Of a stretch of 64,000 nucleotides of DNA, positions 42,855-54,221 are shown piece by piece. The translations under genes were made by a program, and so were the position numbers. The notes below the pieces were generated by a model, which was given only the letters and a program-made list of their open reading frames with translations, was not told the DNA's origin and made no database searches. Position 1 is the first letter of the stretch; every line of letters starts with the position of its first letter. Origin of the DNA: Meghimatium bilineatum (Eukaryota > Mollusca > Gastropoda > Stylommatophora > Philomycidae); the NCBI GenBank assembly GCA_034231615.1, contig CM067317.1, positions 51,046,282-51,110,281 of the forward strand. The letters run 5' to 3'.

Positions 42855-43300
42855 GCGCTTTTCAACACCATTTTCTTACCAACATTGTGTTATCAGTGTC
42901 AAACTTGGACATTAGATTCTAGAACAATACATAAGATTAACACCACTGAAATGAAATGTGTGAGACATATGATTGGAATTAGCTTGAGAGACAAAGTCAG
43001 GAATGAAACATTAAGGAAACAATTAGGAATCAAGTCAGCAATAGAATACATCCAGAAACAAGTTAAATGGTACGGTCACATAACCAGACAGAAAGAGCAA
43101 AGTATTATTTAAAAAAAACTTAACAAACAATATGAAAACAGTCAACCTATACTATTGGACGCCCTCGTAAAAGGTGGATAGATAGTGTATTAGAGACACT
43201 TGGAAATATAACAGCAGAAGAGGCAAATAGAAGGGCAAAAGACCATACACTCACTCTCCCCTCAACACCAAAAGGTACATGAGGACAGAAAGAAGAAGAG
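42855..43300 (+). mobile_element. RTE-like LINE C-terminal relic
   Basis: The 42885-43112 frame reads CYQCQTWTLDSRTIHKINTT, KCVRHMIGISLRDKVRN and VKWYGHITR, followed in another frame by GRPRKRWID-like codons at about 43155. Decayed and 5'-truncated. Confidence 0.75.
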
Positions 43301-43454
43301 GAAGTAATTTTAGGGAATAGGCATAGTAGTTTATGTGTACCATTTGTGACCAGAGACACCCATTACACAAAAAATGTTCATAACATCCTTTTCTGTGTAC
43401 ACTTTTTATAAGATATCATTGATGATTTTTATGAAGAAAGCAGTCAAGTAGTTC

Positions 43455-44060
43455 TGCATCTCCATACAATTGTTTTGTAGAAGATGATGATACAATAATC
43501 CCTTTTATATGTAAGCAGGTAGCTCTTGAGACAGCCCATAGCCTTTCTGACAAAAGCACAGGTTCTTCTCAGTTTTGTAATGATGCAACACTCAAATTCA
43601 TATAATGTTACCTCAAAGACATGGATGTATAAAGTAGAGTTTGTGGATTGCATGAGTAAGTCCCCGAAGGGAGACACTCCTGTGTGCAGTATCCCAGAAT
43701 TTCCATGTCCTGCCAAGAGCACAGCACACACTGTCGTCAACTATCTCATAATTCTTATGGTTAGATTTGTTGATCCATCCACAGTGATGGCACATCTAGG
43801 AATCTGCCACAAAAGTAAAATGTCAGCTAGCCTATATCATCATTCATGGGAATTATTTGATAGAAGACAAAACACAGAAATTGAGACAAGATGTGACAGT
43901 GATTTCTTTCACATGTGACAGGTTCTCAGCCTATCCCCCAACTTTCCTTAGTTGTTTCTACATCCTATGACATGTATGGAAAGACAGCATCCCTATTCTT
44001 TGAACACTGAACTAGACGTCTAGTTCCCGGTTGCCACACAGGTTCAGAAGGAGATTGATT
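43455..44060 (-). repeat. Dispersed repeat R, copy 3 (reverse)
   Basis: Reverse complement of the 15-kb and 41-kb copies: CATAGCCTTTCTGACAAAAG, CATGTCCTGCCAAGAG and AACTAGACGTCTAGTTC. Confidence 0.7.
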
Positions 44061-44164
44061 GTAGGCAGATGCTGTTTCTTTAATTATTGAACTATTGGTA
44101 AATTTGCAAGAAATGTTCAGCCGTCAAGGGTCAATGCAAATTTCTACTTCTCCTATATTGTATT

Positions 44165-44345
44165 TGTTGTAATGATGATGATACAATCATTCTGCTTCGT
44201 TCATTCTCAAACTTCTGGTTCTCAAACTTCTGCAGATTAAATGGATGCAGTCTGGAGAATAGAATGCTTGTATCATGGTTTACAACTATGCTATGATATC
44301 TGTGCCTTTTGACCTGACACATCTGACTTCAGCGTGGCGTTTAGG
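44165..44345 (-). repeat. Repeat Q, copy 4 (reverse)
   Basis: TTCATTCTCAAACTTCTG..., GTATCATGGTTTACAAC and ATATCTGTGCCTTTTGACC are reverse complements of Q blocks. Confidence 0.65.
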
Positions 44346-45149
44346 TTACTTTAGACCCTATGGGATGAGATAGTCAACTATTATGCGATACCCAAACCTT
44401 CTAGTTCATATAACAGGCAGGTAACAGTGTTGCTATTTTTGCTTTCCTTGTGGACCCTGGCAACACAGGTGGTTCAATCATTCAATATCTAGAGCACAAA
44501 AATAAAGTAAGGCATGACATGAATGACATAGGCAGAAAAGACAATAGGAGAGGTTACCACAGTCTCAACCCTACCAGCATGAGAAGAATGGCACCTAATT
44601 TATGAAATAATTAATCTTATCAGGCTATTTATGGATTGGAGTAAACCTCAAAATTGATGAAGTGAAAGATGCTAAAATCAGAGATAGATCTGTTTATCAT
44701 CTATTGTGGTCTCTTGAAATCTTGAGGCACAATCATTCAATTAAGTGTCATGCAGAGTCGTGACGACGAGTATGCTTCTCCACAATTTGACCCAGTATTT
44801 GACCCCATGCCTTAGTTTCCTCTTATAGCATGCATATTATAACATGTATGGCAGACACATTGTTACTATTCTTTGCTTCCTTTATTTGTCCCGGTAAAGC
44901 ACAGGTGTTTTTTTAAATATAAAACTTGCTGTTCTTTGGAGATCTTCTGTATCCCAGATTTTCGTATAGTGTGCATCTTACAAGAGTAGGGATGGACAGG
45001 TTTTGAGGACATCCTCCTGAGTATGGGAGTCTGTTCTACATCTGTATATGACAACTTGACTCGATACAGGTGTTCTTGAAGAAGATAGTGTTTCATGTAT
45101 AGTTTAAAGATATTTGGCTCTTTATGAGACCAGAGGTATAACATCTATT
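44346..45149. other. Intron sequence, mostly unrecognised
   Basis: The 44866-45144 minus-strand frame and a similar look at 46800-47045 hint at an unassigned LINE C-terminus, but I cannot name it. Confidence 0.3.
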
Positions 45150-45160
45150 AATTCTTGTGT

Positions 45161-45430
45161 TAACTAAAGTTAACCCATAACATTTATTAACACCGTAGGG
45201 GTATGAGATGTTAGGAATCTCACATTTTAGTGGCTCTTCTATAATGAGGACGGTAGCCATAGCCTTTCTCTCACAGTCTTTACTTTCCCTATTAATTCGG
45301 TACCCAATTAAGGATGAGTCGATCCAGGAGCTGTTGTGATTTGAAAAACATTTCCGCTTCCACTGGAGAATGAACTCAGGACCATTCATATGTGAAGCCA
45401 GTGCGCTAACCACTGTGCTACACGGTTCCC
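45161..45430 (-). mobile_element. tRNA-derived SINE, family S, copy 1
   Basis: A 270-base SINE transcribed on the minus strand. The tRNA-like head (GTAGCACAGTGGTTAGCGCA) is at its right end, then a body with two symmetric blocks, then an ACTTTA-type tail at the left. The duplication AATTCTTGTGT / AATTCTGGTGT (one mismatch) lies at 45150-45160 and 45431-45441. It is the most diverged of the three copies. Confidence 0.9.
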
Positions 45431-45699
45431 AATTCTGGTGTAGGGTATGTTGGTTGAGTCACTATTTCATATACTGAAGTTTTTATTACTGATTTAGCTT
45501 CATTATATGTGGTAGGATGTTCTTGTTATTTCCTACCCAATTTTACAAGATTCAGTTTTTTTTCATCCCCTCACTGTCACAATGTGATGAGATGCACGTT
45601 ATTTTTGTATATGTTGAGCTGTAAATAGATATAATAGCCACCTAAGTCACATGGCCCAAATAAAACAATGATGATGCGTTTCTGTTCTCTGAACTATCT

Positions 45700-45960
45700 C
45701 TATCTATAAACCTGTAACCTGCCAGAGTCATAGGGGTACCCAACTGGATGCATCAACACAGAGTCCTCCAGTGATTTCTATCTTTAATGATGTGGATGAG
45801 TAAGGAAAAATCTTGTTTTCTCCAGTCCTTGATGTTATTTGTCCTCCTCTGCTTCTTCCACTTGCTGGTTCCCTGCAGTATTGTTTTTTACAAGGAATCA
45901 TGTTGGCATACATGTCCAAACCATGCAAATTTTCGTAATTTTTCTCTGGACTATATCCTG
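45700..45960 (-). mobile_element. LINE E 3' fragment, copy 2
   Basis: GGGGTACCCAACTGGATGCA..., GTATTGTTTTTTACAAGGAA and CATGTCCAAACCATG match the 3' end of LINE E copy 1 (7346-7560). A TCTA-repeat tail lies at about 45700-45712. Confidence 0.75.
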
Positions 45961-45964
45961 CTTT

Positions 45965-46180
45965 CCGACTCTGTGGCAAAGTGGTACAGAGCGCATCTGT
46001 GCCGACCAAGGTACCGAGTTCGATACCCTCCACAGGCAATTGTAAATCCAGTCCATTCAGAAAACAATGGCAATCTACTGAATGTATGTATATTGCCTAG
46101 AAAATCACCACAGCCAACAAATGCTGGGTTGATAGCTACGTCCTGAATAGGATGTGCTACCAATTTTTTAATATCCTGCT
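45965..46180 (+). mobile_element. tRNA-derived SINE (S5)
   Basis: A tRNA-like head: CTGTGGCAAAGTGGTACAGA (A box) and GAGTTCGATACCC (B box, about 46016-46028). The body lacks similarity to S1-S4. The 3' end is uncertain. It abuts the truncated LINE E fragment. Confidence 0.7.
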
Positions 46181-46329
46181 GAAAACTAGTATGACCATTG
46201 TCCTGCTACACTAGAGATCTAATTTGAGTATGAGAATGAAAAAAACAGACACTAAGTTGCTTTTTATATTATTCCTGTGATTTAAACTAATTTCCTCACT
46301 TCTGTGTACTTTCATTGTCGTCAATTCAG

Positions 46330-46443
46330 GGTGTTCTTGATTACCTGGACCACAACAACCTGACCATTGCACAAATAAGAAGTCTATATCTACTTTTAGC
46401 ACGACTAGCATTTCATGATACACAGAGCGGACAGTATCTTCAG
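46330..46443 (+). CDS. FANCD2: FANCD2 exon w12
   Basis: 38 codons, phase 0. It encodes GVLDYLDHNNLTIAQIRSLY and LLLARLAFHDTQSGQYLQ; vertebrates have GILDYLD....QIR.L...L..LAF. Acceptor GTCGTCAATTCAG, donor GTAAAT. A SINE insertion begins 67 bases downstream. Confidence 0.96.
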
Positions 46444-46510
46444 GTAAATTTAACATTGAACTGTAGATTAATTAAACAAAAATCAATCACTAATAAGCTA
46501 TTGGTTAGTA

Positions 46511-46781
46511 AAAAAGTAAAGTAAAGTAACCCATAGCATTTATTAATGCCGTAGGGGTGTGAGATGTTAGCGATCTCACATTTCACAGGCTCTGCAAATG
46601 AGGGCGGTAACCATCTCCTCTCCCTCGCAGTCTTTACTTCCCGGATTAATCCGGTACCCATTTAAGGCTGGGTCGACCTGGGAGCCGTTGCGATCTGAAT
46701 ACATTTCCGCCTCAACTGGGGAATGAACCCAGGACCACTCATATGCGAAGCCAGTGCGCTAACCACTGCGCTAACGCTGCT
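46511..46781 (-). mobile_element. tRNA-derived SINE, family S, copy 2 with 15-base target duplication
   Basis: Head at the right: GTTAGCGCAGTGGTTAGCGC, B-box-like GGGTTCATTCC; tail (TTTAC)n at the left (AAAGTAAAGTAAAGTAACCC on +). The duplication AGCTATTGGTTAGTA / AGTTATTGGTTAGTA lies at 46496-46510 and 46782-46796. A pol III-transcribed parasite that depends on a LINE for mobility. It is the best-preserved copy. Confidence 0.95.
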
Positions 46782-46799
46782 AGTTATTGGTTAGTATGG

Positions 46800-47045
46800 T
46801 TTAGTGATTAGTAATTATCTGAACCGACTATGGTACACTCTGGACATTCCCAAAGGAATGTCTCTTTCAGTAGATGGAAAAGGGTATGTATACTGATATT
46901 TATTGTGGCACGTTGATTGTATATTTTCCTAAGCCTACCCATCAATCTTCTGTTAAAATGGCCAACAAGAATGTATGTGTTCTTATATCGGTGACCAGAC
47001 TTTCTTCCTGAAAGAAGTGGCAACCTACGGGAATAGTGTGCCTAG
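46800..47045 (-). other. Possible unassigned LINE remnant
   Basis: The minus strand reads FLWECPECTIV and SGRKSGHRYKNTYILVGHFN in an open 71-codon frame. The style resembles LINE C-termini, but I cannot place it in a family. Confidence 0.3.
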
Positions 47046-47149
47046 ATATTTGCAAAGATGAGAGAAATTGGCTTTCTAGAATGTCTAACATATCTTATTG
47101 AATTACTCAACTATAATTAACATAATAATATATCTCAGAATGATTTTCG

Positions 47150-48060
47150 GTAGATAGTGGAATAAGACAAGGATGGACCCTATCACTATACTTATATAAT
47201 ATATATGCAGAAAACATGAGAAAAGTAAGGAAATACAAGGAACGCAAAAATTTTCATTGCCTAAATATAGGAGGATGTGAAATACCAGATAAGATATGCA
47301 GATGATATGGTACTTCTAACTACACATATGGAAAGGCTAGAAAGGATTATCATTAAAACATAAGCATACAGCGAAGAACAAAACCTTCAATTAAACATAC
47401 AGAAAAACCAAGATCATGACAACAGATAAAACAAAGTAACACCAAGAATTAAAATAGATAACATAGAACCGGAAAATGTTGACAAGTTAGCTTATTTGGG
47501 TGAAAGTATAAACAGCTTAGGTGATTGTACAATGAAAATTAGGAAAAGATTAGCGATAGCGATAACGGAATTAAAATAATTGAAAAATATGTGAGAAAAA
47601 CTGTTATAAAGAGACAAAAGCTATACTTCTTAGATCATACATTTTCCCAGTTGCAACTTATGGCTGTGAGACTAGAACAACGGCAAAAAGAATATCAGCT
47701 TTCAAACTGGAGTGTTATAGGGCAATATTAAGAATTTCCTGGGCAGAAAAGATAAGGAGTAGTGAGGTTTTAAGTATGCTGAATATAGAGGAAGAGTGAC
47801 TGGCGAATACAATTTTACATAGAAAACTAAAATATTTCGGACATATAAAAAAGACACAATGGCATGGAAAGATGCATATTAGAGGACAGAGTTCCAAAAA
47901 GTAGAAGAGGTAGACCTAGAAGGAGATGGACAGATGACATCAAAGACTGTATGAAAATATCATTGGAGAAGGCCGACAAATTGACACAATATAGAGTGGG
48001 GTTCAGGACATCAATTGCAAAGATAGTGCTCCGGAAAGAATATGTCACACGATGATGACC
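47150..48060 (+). mobile_element. LINE H, longest copy, decayed
   Basis: Plus-strand RTE-like relic: the palm IRYADDMVLL (about 47290-47320), a thumb, then RRGRPRRRWTDDIKDCMKIS (47890-47960) and ...RKEYVTR at the end. The end GAATATGTCACACGATGATG gives a short GATGAT-type tail. Many frameshifts. Confidence 0.85.
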
Positions 48061-48429
48061 CATCAACCACACTCTCCTCCTTTCTCTCCTCCCCCCTCCC
48101 CCCCACACTATCTCCTTGAGCAATTCCAAATTTCCTCAATCTAATACTTCTCATCCACCATTGTGTTCTCGTGCCACAGATGCATATATACATAATTTAC
48201 AATGTCCCACCAGGCCATTGTCTTATTTTACTTGGAAGGTTACCTCTCCAGCTATGAAGAAGCAAAAACCATTATCAAAAGTCACTACAATGAAAAGTTG
48301 GAAAAAAAAAAAACCCAAATATAATACATGTGATGTATATTATCAAATTTCTAGAATAGACAAAGTTATATTTTTGCTCCTCAGAACTGGTCATAACAAA
48401 ATGAGACACCACTATTTACACTAAATTTG

Positions 48430-48660
48430 GGGTAGGTATCAAAACCACCTGGATTTGATCTACCACACAGGTCATAAAAGGTGATTTGAGGGTGAAATTG
48501 GTGGTCTCATCCCCATAGAGGGTTAAAGTGACCCAGAAGCCATGCTGTATGAAGCAGAAAATTGCAATATCACAGTCTAGCTGTAAACCATGACACAATG
48601 AATTTTGTTCTATGAATGCTAATCTGCAGAAGTTTTGGGATGAAAAAAAGAAGAGGTGCT
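48430..48660 (+). repeat. Repeat Q, copy 5
   Basis: GGTCATAAAAGGTGATTTGA, GGTCTCATCCCCATAG, GGTTAAAGTGACC and CTAGCTGTAAACCATGACAC. This copy and 50935-51175 show the internal blocks best. Confidence 0.7.
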
Positions 48661-48810
48661 TGATTATTTTGTTCTTGACTCTGAAAGTTTGAAGCATTTA
48701 TATATGGATGGAATCCAGTGGACCATGGGCTCATGCCCATTGAAATATCCATTATGTAGCATGTAAGTCATAATGGATATTGTATACAGTAACAAATGGT
48801 CAACCTATGG

Positions 48811-49075
48811 TAAAGTAACCCGTAGCATTTATTAATGTTGTAGAGGTGTGAGATGTTAGCAATCTCACATTTCAGTGGCTCTGCAAATGAGGGCGGTAGC
48901 CATCTCCTGTCCCTCTGTCTTTACTTGCCAGAATAATGCAGTACCCATCTAAGGCTGGGTTGACCCGCGAGCTGTTGCGATCTGAAAAACATTTCTGCCC
49001 CAACTGGAGAATAAACCCAGGACCACTCATATGCAAAGTCAGTGCTCTAACTACCACTGCGCTATGCGGCTCCCC
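48811..49075 (-). mobile_element. tRNA-derived SINE, family S, copy 3
   Basis: Same family as 46511-46781, same strand. The perfect 11-base duplication TCAACCTATGG lies at 48800-48810 and 49076-49086. Head at the right (GCATAGCGCAGTGGTAGTTA), tail shortened to GTAAAGTAACCC. Confidence 0.94.
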
Positions 49076-49086
49076 TCAACCTATGG

Positions 49087-49599
49087 ACAGACCTATGAAT
49101 TCACTACTTTACATGAGTTTACACTATCAGAGTATTTGAAATTCAATTATCATGAGACAGTATTAAGTATACACTTATGGGGAGCGAGGATCACAATGCC
49201 CTGGAGAGAACACCTAACAGAAATGTTGAAAAAGGACATTTAATCAAAACAAAAATCATCGCCTACTATACCCAAAACGATTTACTGCAACAGAAATCTG
49301 AGCACATATGAACATGTATAGCATGTGAAAATGACAATCAGCATTATAACCAAGAACCATACTTAAAGTCATTTACTAACAGGAGCTGTGGTAGTGCACT
49401 GTTCAAGCAAGCAATTTGTGAGAAACAGATGTGTTCAATTTACTTAGTTAAAATGGCATAAGAAACTGAAAGTCATAACCTACCAGTAACTTCAATTGTT
49501 CATGTTTAACAGCTTCAGGTGACACATTGATAAATAACATTTGTTTTAATGATTTAAGATGAAATCGATCATTTCCATTTTATTTTCATTTGTGATTAG
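49087..49599. other. Intron sequence, nothing recognised
   Basis: AT-rich and unremarkable, up to the acceptor of exon w13. Confidence 0.4.
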
Positions 49600-49649
49600 G
49601 ACGATCTTCACATTATTGTTAGAAAACAATTAACTCGGGGCAATCCACG
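49600..49649 (+). CDS. FANCD2: FANCD2 exon w13
   Basis: Sixteen codons plus CG. It encodes DDLHIIVRKQLTRGNP, matching DDMH.VIRKQLSS in vertebrates. Acceptor TTCATTTGTGATTAG, donor GTAAGT. The split codon CG|A is completed in w14. Confidence 0.94.
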
Positions 49650-50205
49650 GTAAGTGATGTTATGAGTGACTGTCTCTTCTATCTTTTGTATTGAGTTGTA
49701 TTTACTGTTAATTTTTAGTTTCAAGATGTTTTTTCTTGATAATCTCTGGTCTGTTGCTAAATATGCCTCTTAGACGTAACCTGTTGCGCAGGTATGCCAA
49801 TGAAATCTCAAGTTTATAGAGAGGTTCTATCCCATCTCGAGTGCCCACAAATTTTTAAATAATTGTCCGATTGTAACATTTTTAGCAGTTTGTGACATCA
49901 CTCTGCCAGTCCAATTTTATTAGATTAAATGGCTGATGTATTGATGCCTTCGACTGATAAGGAAGCAACACAGCTTGTCTCCATTGAGACAAGATATATA
50001 GCATTTGGGGGAGGGGGGTTGGTAGGGTTAGAATTAGTTCTAAACCTACGCCCTAACATCCCTTCCTAAACTCTAGGAACCTCTAAATATCTAGACTTCT
50101 AAATATATTACATCAGAACTGGAAAACCATTTTGGAGATAAAGAATTAATTTAAGTATGGTTAATTATGATAATGCTAATTGTCTCAACAGTAAACAGAT
50201 CTCGA

Positions 50206-50236
<31 letters not shown>

Positions 50237-50930
50237 ACGTGTGTGAGTGCGCACGCGAGAGAGAGAGCTGGTGCACATAGGTTTTCACACATTTTATTTG
50301 TAATCTGGAAGAGTTGACAGTATCTTTCAAACACAACACAAGAATCGTCTAATTGTCCCAGCATGTTTACCACTACTGAGATCGCTGATAACACAAACGT
50401 GTTAACATAATTGATAAACAACATCGTCAATTGCTGTCGCAATCAATAAAATTCCAGCTTCATTCGTGTTTTTGCAGTTGTTGTTTGAATTTCTATCTCC
50501 ACGTTTTCACAAAACGATACAATTTTTTTATAACTTAGAATTGCGTTTTTTTCTGTTTGAAAACTGCCTAACATCCTTTAATTTGCATTTTGACATCGCT
50601 AATTAATTTCAATCACAAAACAATGTTGTGCTGTTTAAATTTGAAAAGTGCAATCTAATATAAATAATCTGGTTTGGCATAAAGACAAAGCTAGTTGCCA
50701 CCTGTAGCTGAATACTAGTTAGGTATACCACTTTGGCTAAAAATACAGTTTTTATCCCAATCCTAATTGTATTCAAGACAGACTAATTACAAATTTTCAT
50801 TTTTGTTGCAAACAATGATTCTCATCGTAACAGCTTGTTAAATGTCACATAGCAATCCTTGATGTTTCCACATGACATGAGTCCTATGTAATTATTGTAA
50901 TCTTAGATTTCATCATTGGACTGCAAAGGT
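49650..50930. other. Intron sequence with one microsatellite
   Basis: A (CT)n then GT-rich then (GA)n block at about 50205-50265 can fold on itself (CTCTCT against GAGAGA). Otherwise nothing recognised. Confidence 0.5.
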
Positions 50931-50934
50931 CTGA

Positions 50935-51175
50935 AAAGGGAGAAAAAAAATAGAAACACTGTTTACCTTCCATGCATGTCATAAAAGGCGACTAAAGATG
51001 ATATGGGATGGAGTTGGCTAGCCCATCCTGTAAAGGGTCAAAGTGACAAGCTATGCTGAAGTTGGATGTATTGAGTTCAAAGGTGCAGATATCATAGCAA
51101 ATCTGTAAACCATGACAGCAAATTCTGTACTCTGGCCTACATCCTGCAAGAGTGTGAACGAACGCAGAAGATTCT
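50935..51175 (+). repeat. Repeat Q, copy 6
   Basis: TTCCATGCATGTCATAAAAG, GCGACTAAAGATGATATGGG, GGTCAAAGTGAC, ATCTGTAAACCATGAC and a GAACGCAGAAG end. It retains the 5' block seen at 15300. Confidence 0.75.
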
Positions 51176-51229
51176 TGATTAGAAACCAGTAGCAATGCAC
51201 ATAGGATATTCCCATAAGTGATTCCATTT

Positions 51230-51920
51230 CAGCAGTCATCCATAAAGTTTCAGTCAGATGTCCATTTTGTTGTCTTTGTTACTTTCCAGAGAGGACACAC
51301 TTTCTCCCCCACCCCTGGTTATCCCATATCTGTCATTCTTTGTATGTGCACATTATCGCCTCCAGCATTGTCTTCTTCACTCTGTAGTAAATCAATGACT
51401 ACCCTTATTAGATCGACCCTAGATTTCTTCAATACTGTGCCATCATCCACAGTATTGCTGGCTGAAGTGTCTGCTCTTTCATTTCCTCTGACCCTTGTAT
51501 GACCAGAGCAGTATATCTATGTAATACTTTGGACAACTGAGCTGTTCAGTAAAGTAACCCAATCATTTCTTAACATGCACTTTCTATCTACACAGTTGTT
51601 CAATTCTCTGTTGACTGAGCCATCTATATATATGATTGTGGCTTGCGGTTGTGAGTGCATCTGGACAAGTTCTTGTACCGTCACCTCAGTCTTAACATCA
51701 GTCCATTACCTACTAGCATTCCCTAGGCTAGACGAAAAATCGTCTACCTAATCCACTACCCTACACGCAATGCAATTGTATTACTACATTTGTCAGATAT
51801 TTTTACTCTCTGTTCACCTCCACCCATTCACTGTCTTTCCCTACTTCTAACTCACACACTCTGAGCAACATATCCTCTGCTTCTGCCATCCAATCAAAGA
51901 CTTTTCACATTTGATTCATT
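51230..51920 (-). mobile_element. LINE C-like relic, copy C4
   Basis: The minus strand reads GHTRVRGNERAD at about 51475-51510 (RNase H end) and continues through a remnant of the YIDGSVN-type RNase H start at about 51620. Very decayed. It is the same clade as LINE C, judged by GNERAD spacing. Confidence 0.65.
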
Positions 51921-52088
51921 GTCCTTTGTCTCATCTAGATTTTGGTGTAAGGGAGAGTGGTAATTTTTGGTTACATTAGGTATACCTTACCTGTGCCACC
52001 TTATATAGTACGTTAATGCTGGACAAATCTAACAAGAATCTCATTGCCGTGATGTGGGTATTTGTGACTTTTCACCAATCTATTTCAG

Positions 52089-52188
52089 ATATAAATGTAT
52101 GGGTGTGATGGGAGCTATCTGCATTGTCCGTGCAGTTGCCTCAAATAATGGTGTGGATGCAGACTTATCTACAGAGCAGTATAACCAG
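52089..52188 (+). CDS. FANCD2: FANCD2 exon w14
   Basis: The first base completes CG|A, then 33 codons: YKCMGVMGAICIVRAVASNN and DLSTEQYNQ. Vertebrates have YKL.G..GAV.....A and LS.EQ..Q. Acceptor CCAATCTATTTCAG, donor GTAAAA. The vertebrate insert between the two halves is shorter here. Confidence 0.94.
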
Positions 52189-52695
52189 GTAAAATATTGA
52201 AAGTAATGTAACTTTTCACATGAACTGTTTGAATGAGTGCTGTGGTAGCATAGTGATTTGTAGCTCCTGAACAAATCTGGGAAAGTAAAGGACATTCCAT
52301 GGTTCTGACTATATCTTCCATAATAGTAAAGGTGAGCTGAGTTATGAACCAGCGTCATAGTACACAGTTTCCTGTATGTACTTGACTGCCTAGTAAGTGA
52401 CTGACTAAAAACTGCTTAACTATACTCTGTGCACACTAAGAATGAAGTGGGTCAGTGCTTCTGATTGGTTGTTGGACGCAGAACACATGAACCGATTGTT
52501 AAGTGCCCAAAAATTATATTTTTAAAAATTTCATTTTTAACAGTTGTTTACGTTTTGTTTTTAATTATTTTTAAATGTTCTAAATAATACTGTTTTTACA
52601 TGTCATCAGCTGTTTAAAAATCACCTGTTGTCACGGAGTAATGTGGGGGTGTGTTTTGACCCACTTCATTCTTAGAGTGAACAGAGTATAGTGTT
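52189..52695. other. Intron sequence, nothing certain
   Basis: GGGAAAGTAAAGGACATTCC at about 52278 resembles GGAAAAGTAAAGGCAATGCT at about 41978, a possible old repeat. Nothing else. Confidence 0.35.
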
Positions 52696-52699
52696 GCTG

Positions 52700-52890
52700 A
52701 TTGCACTTGTTCAGTATATAGTGATGATGCCAGTTCTCCACCTTTCCAGAGCATGCATCCTGGTACCCTACTTTGTGGTGACTGGGTAAACCACAGAAGT
52801 AATTTTTTTTATTAAAACCATGAGTGAACTCGAAACCTGGGTCTGCTGGTTTTTCGGGTGAATCACTTAACATTATATTCCTGCTGCTCC
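52700..52890 (-). mobile_element. Probable tRNA-derived SINE fragment (S6)
   Basis: Read on the minus strand, a head-like AGCAGCAGGAATATAATGTT is followed by AGGTTTCGAGTTCA, which resembles a B box. Boundaries are not resolved. Confidence 0.4.
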
Positions 52891-53019
52891 CGAAAAAAAG
52901 AATGAGCTTAATACCATCATATTGGTCAGCAGTTAATGCACACTCATTCTAGTCATATGGTACATGGTTCAAGTTTCAATTTAAAGGTTAAACATTTTAG
53001 ACCATCAACAGCTCAGAAG

Positions 53020-53168
53020 AGGCAAAGATTGACCAAGACGTCGCTAAACAAGGGATGTTCAGGAATGCATATCGCTAAAGGAGGCGAGACAACTTGCCAG
53101 AGACAGCGCGAATTTCAGGAGATTCATAAGGAAGACTGTGTTCTAGAAAGAATACGTCACATGACAAC
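53020..53168 (+). mobile_element. LINE H 3' fragment, plus strand
   Basis: GAGACAACTTGCCAGAGACA, GAATTTCAGGAGATTCATAA, then TCTAGAAAGAATACGTCACA: the last about 150 bases of the family, ending EYVT-TGA. Confidence 0.7.
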
Positions 53169-53282
53169 AGCTCCTGGGTCGACCCAGCCTAATGAATTGA
53201 GTACCTGGCTTCTAGAAAATTAAAGGTGGTGAACTGCTGAAATGTAGTGTATCTGGCAATAGGCGCAAATATAAAACAGTGA

Positions 53283-53392
53283 CATAGCGCATTTCCATTC
53301 TCTTAAGCACATCCTACTGGAAATTTAGTAGCACCATCTTACAACAAAAGAGATACAGTGAGAGTTTGAGAACAAACTACAAAAAAGTTGTT
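53283..53392 (+). repeat. Repeat Q, 3'-end fragment
   Basis: ATTTCCATTCTCTTAAGCAC, ATCCTACTGGAAATTTAG and GAGAGTTTGAGAAC parallel 29440-29547, including the shared central insert CAAAAGAGATAC. Confidence 0.6.
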
Positions 53393-53629
53393 GGACATGA
53401 TGTTGACCACATCATTTTTAGGTGAGACATTGGTCATCAAAAAATACTTTCCTAACACAGTAATCCCCAATACTCATGAATTGTATGAAAAAAGTTATGC
53501 ACCATATTCTGTAATAAAGTGAGAAAAAACATAAAGTATGGTATTGCATTGTGAGAAAAATGGCACAATACCATATTGTGTAGCGAGTGAGAGATACTTT
53601 GCTTACTTTTTGAATAACACAATAATCTA

Positions 53630-54216
53630 TCTATAATCCCGTAACCCATCATGGTTTTAGTGGTACCACATTGGATGCTTCAGCACCCAGAGTCATTGGC
53701 AATTTCTATCTTCAATGATGCGAATGAGTGAGGCAATTCTTGTCTTGTCCGGTCCGTGATGTCTGTCCATGCTTTTATTTGTCTGCCTCTTCCACTTTGA
53801 CAGTTTCCTAAGTATTGTTTTTAACAAGGAATCATGTCTGCATACATATCTGAACCATGTTAGTTTTCATCTTTTCACTATTGAAATGGTTCTTGTTAGT
53901 TAGTTAGTTATTCCTCTATGGCCAAAGACGGCACATAGGGCGGATGTCATAGATTTCCATGTCTCTCGTTTCATTGCAATTTGCTTTAGGTCTTCATTGT
54001 TCTTGTGGACACAAAAAACACATAAATCTCTATTTTATTTCCTAAATACACTTTTGTCTCATGTTCTCTATGGAAGATTCGTCTGTAAGATTTGTAATCG
54101 AAGGCCTGTAGTCATCTCTCAATGTTTGCAGGGAGTGTCAAACTCTCACAACCATGCAGCACAATAGAAAGCACTAGTGAGTTATAAAGTTTGATATTCA
54201 CTCTAACACTGATGTT
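53630..54216 (-). mobile_element. LINE E copy 3, 3' half
   Basis: GTGGTACCACATTGGATGCT..., TTTTTAACAAGGAATCATG and CTCACAACCATGCAGCACAA match copy 1 (7346-7800). Broken twice: by a short tailed insert at 53896-53998, and at 54217 by a 1-kb block, after which the element resumes at 55231. Confidence 0.8.
53896..53998 (-). mobile_element. Short tailed insertion inside LINE E copy 3
   Basis: It starts with a TTAG repeat (CTAA tail on the minus strand), then about 90 bases (CTCTATGGCCAAAGACGGCA). GTTCTTG flanks it at 53889-53895 and 53999-54005. LINE E copy 1 has no such insert at this point. The source family is not identified. Confidence 0.65.
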
Positions 54217-54221
54217 CTTTA

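Noticed and set aside
50201-50265. (CT)n/(GT)n/(GA)n block as a regulatory or Z-DNA element
   Set aside because: A plain microsatellite. Nothing near it supports a function.
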